Shown piece after piece: positions 8,112 through 15,483 of a DNA stretch of 26,064 nucleotides (position 1 is its first letter; each line of letters opens with the position of its first letter). The stretch is from JAAZFZ01 sp035647435. GTDB taxonomy: Bacteria; Bacillota; Clostridia; Oscillospirales; Acutalibacteraceae. A program made the position numbers and the translations under genes. The stretch is from assembly GCA_035647435.1 (NCBI GenBank), contig DASRNM010000093.1, forward strand, positions 1 through 26,064, written 5' to 3'. Under the pieces are notes generated by a model that saw only the letters and a program-made list of their open reading frames with translations, was not told the DNA's origin and did not search any database.

Positions 8112-8150
8112 AAAACACGAGCAGTTCATATCTTGAACAGCCCGTGTTTT
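8112..8150. terminator. Bidirectional terminator between SGNH hydrolase and ksgA
   Basis: Arms AAAACACGAGCAGTTCA (from 8112) and TTGAACAGCCCGTGTTTT (to 8150) pair over about 17 bp with two mismatches. The plus strand continues with ATTTTTG and the minus strand ends in UUUUA, so it can end both convergent transcripts. Confidence 0.8.
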
Positions 8151-8174
8151 ATTTTTGTGTTCTATGGTTATATT

Positions 8175-9029
8175 TTAATCTTCAAGGTATTCAAAAAGTT
8201 TTGCAAGCTCCTCCATCGAAAGCGCTTCGGCACGGATATTGCTATCAAAACCTGCTCTTCGAATTGCATCTATAACCTTATCTTTTGGCAAAGCAAGCCC
8301 CGCGCTCAAGGAGTTTGCCGCCGTTTTTCTTCTTTGCCCGAATGCGGCACGAACAAAACGGAAAAATCTTATCTCGTTTTTTATCTTTATAGGCGGTTCT
8401 TCCCGTATTTCAAGCCTTATAACCGCACTTTCAACCTTGGGTGCGGGATAAAAAGATGTTCTCGAAACATCGAAAAGCTTTTCGGATTTTGCATAATAAT
8501 TCACCGCAACCGTTATGGCCCCTGCCTGCCTACTGCCAACCTGTGCGGTCAACCTTTGTGCTGCTTCGAGCTGAACCATAACGGTTATACTTTCAATCTC
8601 CAGCTCGCTTTCAAGCAAATGCATTATGACGGGCGAAGTTATATAATAGGGTAAATTTGCGCACACGACAACTTTCATACCCTTAAATTTTTCATCAATT
8701 AGCTTTTTTAAATCAAGTTTAAGAATATCTTCGTTCAAAACCTCAACATTATCAAAATCTTTCAAAGTTTCGCTAAGAACAGGAATAAGCTTTTTATCAA
8801 GCTCAACGCTAACAACCCTTTTGGCTCGTTTAGCAAGTTCAACCGTTAAAACGCCTATGCCGGGACCAATTTCAATCACTCCCGTTTCATCATCAATTAT
8901 GCTCTCGTCTGCCATTCTTGGGCACACAGATGGGTCAATCAAAAAGTTTTGCCCGAAAGATTTTGACAGTTTCACCTTATGACGATTCAAAATTCCTTTG
9001 ATTACTCTTAAATCAGATAGATTATTCAT
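8175..9029 (-). CDS. ksgA: 16S rRNA dimethyladenosine transferase
   Basis: SAM-dependent enzyme that dimethylates two adjacent adenines in the 3' terminal helix of 16S rRNA during small-subunit assembly. At 284 aa it has the family length. Motifs are SKSFGQNFLID (23-32), SAM-binding EIGPGIG (53-59), SVELDKK (74-80), NEDILKLD (99-106) and catalytic NLPYYITSP (125-133). A C-terminal small helical domain carries FGQRRKTAANSL. AGGAG lies 6 nt before the ATG. It is divergent from galE and transcribed alone. Loss of this methyltransferase classically gives kasugamycin resistance. Confidence 0.96.
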   Translation of the reverse strand: MNNLSDLRVIKGILNRHKVKLSKSFGQNFLIDPSVCPRMADESIIDDETGVIEIGPGIGVLTVELAKRAKRVVSVELDKKLIPVLSETLKDFDNVEVLNEDILKLDLKKLIDEKFKGMKVVVCANLPYYITSPVIMHLLESELEIESITVMVQLEAAQRLTAQVGSRQAGAITVAVNYYAKSEKLFDVSRTSFYPAPKVESAVIRLEIREEPPIKIKNEIRFFRFVRAAFGQRRKTAANSLSAGLALPKDKVIDAIRRAGFDSNIRAEALSMEELAKLFEYLED

Positions 9030-9049
9030 TTTATTCTCCTAAAAAGTGT

Positions 9050-9078
9050 TTGATTTTCTTTTGATATGCTTATATAAT
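9050..9078 (+). promoter_or_regulatory. Promoter of the galE-rhamnosidase-hflX operon
   Basis: TTGATT (9050-9055), a 17-nt spacer and a perfect TATAAT (9073-9078). It lies about 20-70 nt from the ksgA start, in the short divergent intergenic region. The predicted transcript begins near 9085, giving a ~35-nt leader to galE. Confidence 0.7.
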
Positions 9079-9120
9079 ACCTTTATGACTAGAAAACGTT
9101 ATAGAAAGGGAGGTTATCCC

Positions 9121-10131
9121 ATGCAAGTTTTGGTAACCGGAGGTGCTGGATATATCGGCTCTCACACCTGCATTGAACTGCTCAACGCAGGGCATGAGGT
9201 TATTATACTTGATAACTTCTTCAACAGCAAGAGCGAGGCACTCAACAGGATAAAAGAAATTTCGGGCAAAGATTTCAAGTTTTATGAATGTGATGTTCGT
9301 GACGCTGAATATCTCAAAGAAATCTTTTCGGAAAATGATATCAAATCCGTTATTCATTTTGCAGGTTTGAAAGCAGTCGGTGAAAGTTGTGAGAAACCAC
9401 TTGAGTACTACGACAACAACGTCAACGGCACTCTCGTTTTATGTGAAGCGATGAAAAATGCTGGCTGTAAAAAAATTGTTTTTAGCTCCTCCGCCACAGT
9501 TTACGGTGCGGAAAATGCATCTCCACTCAAAGAAGATATGCCTACAGGCTCGACTACAAACCCTTACGGCACGACGAAGTATTTTATTGAGCGAATCCTC
9601 AATGATCTTCATGCTTCTGACAATTCGTGGGGCGTTTCTATTCTTCGTTATTTTAACCCTATCGGGGCACATAAAAGTGGAAAAATCGGTGAAAACCCAA
9701 ACGGAATACCGAACAACTTAATGCCCTACATTTCACAGGTTGCAGTCGGCAAATTAGCCGAGCTTAATGTTTTTGGAAACGACTATGATACACCTGACGG
9801 AACAGGGGTTAGAGACTATATTCATGTTGTTGACTTAGCAATCGGTCATGTTAAGGCTCTTGAAAGCCTCATGAACGATGGCGGTATTGGTGTTTACAAC
9901 CTTGGCACAGGCAAGGGTTACAGTGTTCTTGACATGATAAAGGCTTTTGAGAAAGCCTCAGGCAAAAAAATTAAATATGTCATTGAGCCCAGACGCCCAG
10001 GAGACATTGCAACTTGTTTTTCAGACCCAACAAAAGCATCTAATGAGCTTGGCTGGAGGGCACAGTTGGGAATTGACGAAATGTGCGAGGATACATGGAG
10101 ATGGCAAAAATTGAATCCGAACGGATTTTAG
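9121..10131 (+). CDS. galE: UDP-glucose 4-epimerase
   Basis: NAD-dependent interconversion of UDP-galactose and UDP-glucose (Leloir pathway and cell-surface sugar supply). The ATG at 9121 is chosen for GGGAGG 7 nt upstream and for the canonical start MQVLVTGGAGYIGSH. The upstream in-frame ATG at 9046 would start before the promoter's -10. At 336 aa it matches the family's ~338. The Rossmann NAD site GGAGYIG is at 7-13. Catalytic residues Ser124 (SSSATVYG), Tyr149 and Lys153 (YGTTK) fall at exactly the E. coli GalE positions. RYFNPIGAH and the C-terminal RRPGDIATCFSDP are also present. The stop TAG overlaps the AGGAG of the next gene. Confidence 0.95.
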   Translation: MQVLVTGGAGYIGSHTCIELLNAGHEVIILDNFFNSKSEALNRIKEISGKDFKFYECDVRDAEYLKEIFSENDIKSVIHFAGLKAVGESCEKPLEYYDNNVNGTLVLCEAMKNAGCKKIVFSSSATVYGAENASPLKEDMPTGSTTNPYGTTKYFIERILNDLHASDNSWGVSILRYFNPIGAHKSGKIGENPNGIPNNLMPYISQVAVGKLAELNVFGNDYDTPDGTGVRDYIHVVDLAIGHVKALESLMNDGGIGVYNLGTGKGYSVLDMIKAFEKASGKKIKYVIEPRRPGDIATCFSDPTKASNELGWRAQLGIDEMCEDTWRWQKLNPNGF

Positions 10132-10142
10132 GAGTGTTTAAA

Positions 10143-12314
10143 ATGAAAAGTCATGAAGTTTTTAAAACTGCAAAATGGGTTGCGCCCGAAAAAAATTGTT
10201 TCCAGCCTTACATAAGAGGCGAGTTTTTCGCCCCAAAAACCGAAACTGCCGAAATCATTATCTGCGGTCTCGGTTTTTTTGAGCTTTACATTAACGGCAA
10301 AAAAGTCGAGGACGATTTTTTTGTGCCTGTATGGTCCGACTACTGCGATCACCCCACGTTCAACAACGGAAAGCCTACAATTGCAAATGTAACCCACAGA
10401 ATATACTGTGTCAAATATGATATATCCAAATATATCAAGCAAGGCGAAAACTCAATCGGCGTCCTTCTGGGTGGCGGTTGGTTCAAAAAGTGGGATTACG
10501 GCGACAGAGCTTTGCTTTGTTACATAATCAATTTATCCGAAAATGGCAAATCTTCCGAAATATACTCTGACGAATCTCTCAAGTGGAGGCAAAGCTATAT
10601 AACCGATAGTGAAATTATGCTCGGTGAACGCCATGATTATCGCCTTGAAATTGAAGGTTGTTTTGAAACAGATTTTAACAGCGATGACTGGAAGAATGTT
10701 GAAGTTGTCGATGCACCCGAATCCAACTTTTTTATTCAAGATTGCCCGACAGATAAAATTATTCGTCAAGTTGAGCCTAAGCTTGTTAAGAAATTCAAAA
10801 ATTACAGCGTATATGATGTCGGCGAAAACATAACCGGATGGCCTGTAATTAAACTGCCCGAAAAAAGTGGCGAAGAGGTCAATGTTTTCTATGCAGAGCA
10901 GCTCGATTCCTTTAAACGCCTTATTACTGATACGGTAGGCGCGACCCATATTGACACTTATATTAGCGACGGGAGGGCACGCGAATGCCACCCCCACTTC
11001 ATGTGGCAGGCTTTCAGATATTTCAGCGTAACAAACAATGCACAGGTTGTTAGATGTGAGGTCGTGCACTCGAATGTAGATGTAACCTCATCCTTTGAAA
11101 GTGACAGCAAAGTTCTTAATTGGCTTTACACCTCGTTTATTAGAACACAGCTTGACAATATGCATTGCTCCATTCCCTCTGATTGTCCGCAAAGAGAAGG
11201 CAGAGGATACACGGGCGACGGTCAACTCGCTTGCGATGCAGCCATGCTCGTTCTGGACGCACAGAGTTTTTACAGAAAGTGGCTCTCAGATATAAGCGAT
11301 TGTCAAGACACACAAACAGGTCATGTTCAGTACACTGCTCCTTATGTTGTTTCAGGCGGTGGCCCCGGCGGTTGGGGTTGTGCTATTGTTCATGTGCCTT
11401 ATGTTTATTATAAAATGTATGACGACAAGGCGGTCCTTGAAGAGTTTTTCCCTAAAATGTTGCGATATTTTGAATATTTGGATGCCCATAGTGAAAATGA
11501 GCTTGTTGTCAGCGATGAGGAAGGGGCATGGTGCTTAGGGGATTGGTGCACACCTGGTAAAATCAAGATACCTGAGCCGTTTGTTAACAACTATTTTTAT
11601 GTAAAATCCCTCAATGAGGCGATTGAGATTGCTAAACTAATCGGGCGCGACGAGATTATACCCGAACTTGAGCAAAAGGCAGAAATCAAAAAGCAGGCAT
11701 TGCTCGACAACTATTTTGATGCTAAAAAAGGAACGTTTGCAAAAGATGTTCAAGGTGCAAATTCATTCGCAATTGATTTAGGTTTAGGCAACAGCAAAAC
11801 CTTGCCGGCTGTTGTTGACAAATATCAGAAACGAAAAATGTATGATACGGGCATTTTCGGCACAGATATTCTAACAAGAGTATTGTTTGAAAATGGATAT
11901 CCGCAGCTTGCTTTTGACCTTTTAACATCAAAGAAAAAAGTGTCCTTTAACACAATTATGAAAAAGGGCGCAACAACTCTCTGGGAGTATTGGGACGGAG
12001 ACAAATCTCAAAACCATCCAATGTTCGGTGCCGTTGTTAGATATTTGTTCACTGAGCTACTCGGAATAAAGCAAACAGAAAACTCTGCCGGCTTTGATGA
12101 GGTTGTTATTTCACCTGCAAACGTGTCGGGGCTCGACTATGTTAAAGGGCACATTGAAATTAAAAATGGAAAAATCGCTGTTTGTAAGAGAATTCAGGAT
12201 AAAAAGGTTAAAATAGATGTTGAAATCCCTTCTAATGTTAATGCCGTGTTGCGCTTTGACAACAAAAGCATCAAACTTAAAGAGGGAAAACATTCTTTTG
12301 AGTTCGGAGCATAA
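10143..12314 (+). CDS. Alpha-L-rhamnosidase family glycoside hydrolase (GH78)
   Basis: Inverting hydrolase releasing terminal alpha-L-rhamnose. The N-terminal beta domain (about 1-130) carries the family's GFFELYINGKKV block, followed by beta domains, then an (alpha/alpha)6 barrel (about 320-640) and a C-terminal beta domain. The barrel motif SDCPQREGRGYTGD has Asp347, Glu352 and Asp359 with the +5/+12 spacing of characterised GH78 enzymes. Glu615 in TTLWEYWDG matches the general base region. The ATG at 10143 is chosen for AGGAG (10130-10134) 8 nt upstream, giving 723 aa. The in-frame ATG at 10083 would overlap galE. There is no signal peptide, so it likely acts on imported rhamno-oligosaccharides. 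hflX begins 2 nt after its stop. Exact substrate is inferred. Confidence 0.88.
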   Translation: MKSHEVFKTAKWVAPEKNCFQPYIRGEFFAPKTETAEIIICGLGFFELYINGKKVEDDFFVPVWSDYCDHPTFNNGKPTIANVTHRIYCVKYDISKYIKQGENSIGVLLGGGWFKKWDYGDRALLCYIINLSENGKSSEIYSDESLKWRQSYITDSEIMLGERHDYRLEIEGCFETDFNSDDWKNVEVVDAPESNFFIQDCPTDKIIRQVEPKLVKKFKNYSVYDVGENITGWPVIKLPEKSGEEVNVFYAEQLDSFKRLITDTVGATHIDTYISDGRARECHPHFMWQAFRYFSVTNNAQVVRCEVVHSNVDVTSSFESDSKVLNWLYTSFIRTQLDNMHCSIPSDCPQREGRGYTGDGQLACDAAMLVLDAQSFYRKWLSDISDCQDTQTGHVQYTAPYVVSGGGPGGWGCAIVHVPYVYYKMYDDKAVLEEFFPKMLRYFEYLDAHSENELVVSDEEGAWCLGDWCTPGKIKIPEPFVNNYFYVKSLNEAIEIAKLIGRDEIIPELEQKAEIKKQALLDNYFDAKKGTFAKDVQGANSFAIDLGLGNSKTLPAVVDKYQKRKMYDTGIFGTDILTRVLFENGYPQLAFDLLTSKKKVSFNTIMKKGATTLWEYWDGDKSQNHPMFGAVVRYLFTELLGIKQTENSAGFDEVVISPANVSGLDYVKGHIEIKNGKIAVCKRIQDKKVKIDVEIPSNVNAVLRFDNKSIKLKEGKHSFEFGA

Positions 12315-12316
12315 AT

Positions 12317-13618
12317 ATGACTAAAAACCTTTCTCCTTCACCGTTTGAAGAAAATCCCAACCGTGAAAAAACCACACTTTTCGAAAACTTGCAGGAGCCC
12401 GAAAGAGCCGTCTTGGTGGACATCGACACGGGCGAATATGATGTTGAATTATCTCTTAACGAGCTTGAGGAGCTTGCATTGACAGCAGGTGCAGAAGTTA
12501 TCGCAAAGGTAATTCAAAAAAGAGACAAGCCAACCCCTGCAACCTATATCGGCACGGGCAGGCTTGAGGAAATAAAGCAATTCTGTGAAGAAAATGAAAT
12601 TGATTTGCTTATATTTGACAGCGAGCTTTCACCCTCTCAACAGAGAAACATCGAAAACATAACCGATGTTCGAGTGATTGACCGCACAACTCTTATTCTT
12701 GATATCTTTGCCTCGAGAGCAACAAGCGGCGAAGGCAAGCTACAAGTGGAGCTTGCTCAATTAAAATACCTGTTGCCACGCTTGAGTGGCAAGGGCATTC
12801 AGCTCTCACGTCTGGGTGGCGGAATCGGCACAAGAGGGCCCGGTGAAACAAAACTTGAAACCGACAGGCGTCATATCAGAAGAAAAATAAATTCTCTTGA
12901 AAGTGACCTGAAGGCCTTAAAAGTGCGTCGTGATTTTTTAAGGGAGCGTAGGGCAAAAGACGGAGTTGAAACCGTTGCAATTGTCGGTTACACAAACGCA
13001 GGCAAGTCAACGCTTATGAACACTTTAACAAATGCCGGCGTTCTCACTGAAAACAAGCTTTTCGCAACCCTTGACCCGACCTCAAGGGCATTGACACTGC
13101 CCAACGGGAGAAGTGTTATGCTCATTGACACAGTAGGGCTTATAAGGCGATTGCCTCACCATCTTGTTGAAGCCTTCAAATCGACACTTGAAGACGCTGC
13201 ACAGGCCGACGTCATTCTCAATGTCTGTGACGCGTCCAATGACGAATGCGCACAACACCTCAAAGTTACAACTGACTTGCTCTCTGACCTTGGCTGTGAG
13301 GGTAAGCCGATAATTTCCGTTTTGAACAAGTGCGACCTTGCCGGGGATATTATGGGGCTGCCCACTATTGGCAAAAGCGTCATGATTTCCGCACTGAAGG
13401 AAAAAGGGCTTGACAGCCTGTTGGACGCAATATCAAAATCGTTGCCGCCAACAAGAAAAAAGGCTCAACTTCTCATACCATATTCGCACGGCTCGGATGC
13501 CGCGACTTTGAGGCAAGACGGAATTGTCATTAAAGAAGAGTACCGGGATGAAGGCCTTTTCCTTGAAGTTGTATGCGACATACGCTTATTGGACTCGATG
13601 AAAAAATATATAATTTAA
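12317..13618 (+). CDS. hflX: Ribosome-associated GTPase HflX
   Basis: GTPase that binds the large ribosomal subunit and splits stalled ribosomes under stress. Domain order fits HflX: N-terminal subdomain with ATYIGTGRLEEIK (75-87), the glycine-rich linker LGGGIGTRGPGETKLETDRR (166-185) followed by a coiled-coil helix to about 215, then a G domain. G-domain motifs are G1 GYTNAGKST (224-232), G3 DTVG (271-274) and G4 NKCD (337-340), with KLFATLDPTSR as the switch I segment. At 433 aa it is normal length. The ATG is 2 nt past the rhamnosidase stop, with GGAG 7 nt upstream, so it is the last gene of the galE operon. Pairing with carbohydrate genes is probably transcriptional convenience. Confidence 0.94.
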   Translation: MTKNLSPSPFEENPNREKTTLFENLQEPERAVLVDIDTGEYDVELSLNELEELALTAGAEVIAKVIQKRDKPTPATYIGTGRLEEIKQFCEENEIDLLIFDSELSPSQQRNIENITDVRVIDRTTLILDIFASRATSGEGKLQVELAQLKYLLPRLSGKGIQLSRLGGGIGTRGPGETKLETDRRHIRRKINSLESDLKALKVRRDFLRERRAKDGVETVAIVGYTNAGKSTLMNTLTNAGVLTENKLFATLDPTSRALTLPNGRSVMLIDTVGLIRRLPHHLVEAFKSTLEDAAQADVILNVCDASNDECAQHLKVTTDLLSDLGCEGKPIISVLNKCDLAGDIMGLPTIGKSVMISALKEKGLDSLLDAISKSLPPTRKKAQLLIPYSHGSDAATLRQDGIVIKEEYRDEGLFLEVVCDIRLLDSMKKYII

Positions 13619-13629
13619 TTTTACCGTAA

Positions 13630-13668
13630 ATAGAATCCGGGAGAGCAAATTGCCCTCCCGGATTCTAT
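13630..13668. terminator. GC-rich hairpin between convergent hflX and agrB
   Basis: Perfect 14-bp stem ATAGAATCCGGGAG (13630-13643) with its complement (13655-13668). The 11-nt loop can itself pair GCAA/TTGC. It begins 11 nt past the hflX stop. The plus strand lacks a good U run after the stem (TGGTTATG), so termination efficiency is uncertain. It may also act for agrDB transcripts from the other side. Confidence 0.6.
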
Positions 13669-13776
13669 TGGTTATGAGAAAAATGGTGAAAGTAAAATAA
13701 TATGCTTGGGTTTTGTCACTTCACTTTATGTATGATTTCTATTGAGTTCAAAGTTCATGACTTTTAAATATATTGT

Positions 13777-14403
13777 TTATTCTGAAGCTTTATTACTTAA
13801 TGCTTCGACCTTTTTATTTTTTGTTGTTTTTTTAATTTGTATTTGGATTACAGCGAATATAAGCACTACTGTCTCTGTAACCATTCCGAATGAAATTGCT
13901 ATTCCGATTGATTTTGATGCAAATGTAAAGATTAGAATTGAAATCGCTGATATTACTATGCTCAATACCACCGAAACCGTCTTGAACACTTTTCTTTCTT
14001 TGTCGTTAAAAGGTTTGTTTTTTGCCTCGATGGGAGAAAATATAATTACCACCATTGCAGCAACCGCAAGAATAGAATAATATATCCAATTATCGGTTGA
14101 CTGAGCAAGGTGCTTTACCAACAGCAACATTGAACAGCTCATAACGATAGAAAACAAATAGCACTTAACGGGCGATGATGTATGAAAGCCTCCTGCAAAC
14201 TTTCTGATTATGAAGAATGAGATGAATAGCGCCAAACTCTCTTTAACCGCTCCTATAAATATTCCAATTAAGAGACTTATTAGAAAATGCAAAACACCGG
14301 TTACCAGAATGTTCAGCGCGTATTCATACAATCCCTGGTCTTCTTCAGCGATTACACCATTTTTATGAAGCCCTGAGATAAACTTTTGAGACAAACCTTT
14401 CAT
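13777..14403 (-). CDS. agrB: AgrB-like cysteine membrane protease processing the autoinducer precursor
   Basis: Integral-membrane peptidase that cuts AgrD after the core and forms the thiolactone. The 208-aa protein has about six hydrophobic segments. The family active site is visible: RKFAGGFHTSSPVKC at 67-81, with His74 and Cys81 seven residues apart as in S. aureus AgrB (His77/Cys84). An N-terminal amphipathic region and a basic C-terminal tail (KIKKTTKNKK) also fit. The ATG shares one base with the agrD stop (TAATG), and no good ribosome binding site precedes it. Translation therefore probably depends on agrD. The sensor and regulator genes lie divergently next door. Confidence 0.92.
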   Translation of the reverse strand: MKGLSQKFISGLHKNGVIAEEDQGLYEYALNILVTGVLHFLISLLIGIFIGAVKESLALFISFFIIRKFAGGFHTSSPVKCYLFSIVMSCSMLLLVKHLAQSTDNWIYYSILAVAAMVVIIFSPIEAKNKPFNDKERKVFKTVSVVLSIVISAISILIFTFASKSIGIAISFGMVTETVVLIFAVIQIQIKKTTKNKKVEALSNKASE

Positions 14404-14555
14404 TATTTGATACGTCTAAACCTATCAAAATTATCAGGTGTCTCAGGCTGGTTGAAGAAATAACAAGCGGCAGTGTTCGCGTTAAAGGAGAGAGCCATTG
14501 CCAAGCACATTGTTACTGCAGGAGCAATTTTCTTCAAAAAGTGATTCAATTTCAT
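14403..14555 (-). CDS. agrD: AgrD-like cyclic autoinducer peptide precursor (50 aa)
   Basis: Small ORF of 50 codons directly upstream of agrB, found by reading the minus strand. It has a strong GGAAGG (14564-14569) 8 nt before the ATG. Layout follows AgrD: a basic, amphipathic/hydrophobic N-terminal part (MKLNHFLKKIAPAV..., to about 28), a Cys-led core, then an acidic, Pro-rich recognition tail. The tail QPETPDNF (36-43) matches the family's P-E-x-P pattern seen as DEPKVPEEL in S. aureus. Cutting between Asn35 and Gln36 would free a five-residue ring CYFFN (31-35) closed by a thioester from Cys31 to Asn35, possibly with a short tail such as TAA or NTAA. Ring size equals that of known agr peptides. 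The exact N-terminal tail is not predictable. Confidence 0.9.
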   Translation of the reverse strand: MKLNHFLKKIAPAVTMCLAMALSFNANTAACYFFNQPETPDNFDRFRRIK

Positions 14556-14590
14556 AATGATGACCTTCCTTTCTTTTTATTTGCAACATC

Positions 14591-14661
14591 ATAATAGCAT
14601 TTAAATTTGGAAATTCTTGTATTTTTACAAAAACGATGTGAAAAACGACAAAAACGATGTG
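14591..14661 (-). promoter_or_regulatory. Candidate agrDB promoter with tandem LytTR-type operator
   Basis: A perfect 14-bp direct repeat ACAAAAACGATGTG (plus strand) occurs at 14627-14640 and 14648-14661. The period is 21 bp, two helical turns. LytTR regulators such as AgrA bind paired direct repeats with this centre spacing. On the minus strand a -10-like TATTAT (14591-14596) follows, with a poor -35 (CAAGAA). The repeats would cover about -42 to -76 relative to the agrDB start, a typical activator position. The promoter call is moderate; the repeats are directly seen. Confidence 0.65.
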
Positions 14662-14690
14662 TTTTGCATGAATAATCTTAATTTTATTGC

Positions 14691-14720
14691 TTTACAATTA
14701 CCTTTTTGATATTATATAAG
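14691..14720 (+). promoter_or_regulatory. Candidate promoter of the agrA-agrC-like operon
   Basis: TTTACA (14691-14696) followed after 18 nt by TATAAG (14715-14720), or after 16 nt by TATATA. It lies 30 nt downstream of the tandem repeat and about 50 nt upstream of the regulator start. Spacing is acceptable but not ideal. Confidence 0.5.
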
Positions 14721-14772
14721 CAGTGAATAACAGACACTTTCATCTGTTTTAGACACAAAAGGAGGATAAGGA

Positions 14773-15483
14773 TTGAACATTATTATTTGCGATGATGAGA
14801 GTGGAGACGTTTATGTTGTAAGAAATCTTTTGGAATCTTTTTTTGAGAAACTCAACATGGACGTGATTTATCATGTGTTTTCGGATGGAGAGGAGCTTGT
14901 TACCTCATCCGTCCCATGTGATATTGCGTTTATTGATATAGAAATGCCGCGCGTCAACGGTTTAGAGGCAACACGACACATAATGAAAAAAAATGAAAAC
15001 GCCATAGTTTTCATTGTAACCTCATACAACTGCTATCTTGACAATGCAATGGATTTGCAGGTTTTTCGCTATATTTCAAAACCGATTAACGAGGAGAGGT
15101 TTTTTAATAATTTAGAAAAGGCGTTGGACAAGTATCTATCTCAAACACAAACAATTTTGCTTGAGGACGACGATGAAATATATAAAGTTTACACTAAAGA
15201 CATTATCTACATAACAATTGAAAAACGAAGCACGCTTGTTGTAACAACTCAGCGTGAATATTTATCGAACGCCAAACTTGACTATTGGTCAAACAACCTT
15301 AATCCCGATGTGTTTGTTCAGCCCCATTACAGTTATATTGTCAACCTCAGACATGTTGTTGATTTTAGCAAAAATGAGGTTGCCATGAAAATTAACAAAA
15401 ATGTTTTCAAGGTACCCGTCTCTCAAAGGAAGCATTCATCATTCAAAAGGTCGCTCTATGCATATGTGGGGGGGGGAGAATAA
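14773..15483 (+). CDS. agrA: AgrA-like LytTR response regulator
   Basis: Two-component response regulator, cytoplasmic and DNA-binding. Receiver domain (1-122): acidic pair Asp7/Asp8 (ICDDES), phosphoacceptor Asp55 (FIDIEMP), conserved Thr/Ser at VTSY (82-85) and Lys103 (ISKP). LytTR DNA-binding domain (about 135-232): features IIYITIEKRSTLVV and the VQPHYSYIVNLRHV block characteristic of the family. The start is TTG at 14773 with GGAGG (14761-14765) 7 nt upstream; 236 aa is standard. The coding end contains nine consecutive G (15468-15476) encoding the VGGGE tail, which also supplies the kinase gene's ribosome binding site. The kinase begins immediately after the stop. Predicted to bind the tandem repeat upstream of agrDB. 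Confidence 0.92.
   Translation: MNIIICDDESGDVYVVRNLLESFFEKLNMDVIYHVFSDGEELVTSSVPCDIAFIDIEMPRVNGLEATRHIMKKNENAIVFIVTSYNCYLDNAMDLQVFRYISKPINEERFFNNLEKALDKYLSQTQTILLEDDDEIYKVYTKDIIYITIEKRSTLVVTTQREYLSNAKLDYWSNNLNPDVFVQPHYSYIVNLRHVVDFSKNEVAMKINKNVFKVPVSQRKHSSFKRSLYAYVGGGE

Noticed and set aside
8133..8654. 173-aa open frame on plus, opposite ksgA
   Set aside because: Lies across the terminator and the conserved ksgA coding region. The Cys/Phe/Tyr-rich product has no recognisable domain.
10533..11069. 178-aa open frame on minus inside the rhamnosidase
   Set aside because: Antisense to a gene with intact family motifs, and no start signals are visible.
13742..14080. 112-aa hydrophobic open frame on plus opposite agrB
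   Set aside because: Hydrophobicity is a mirror effect of the agrB membrane segments. agrB has the catalytic His/Cys motif, and this frame has none.
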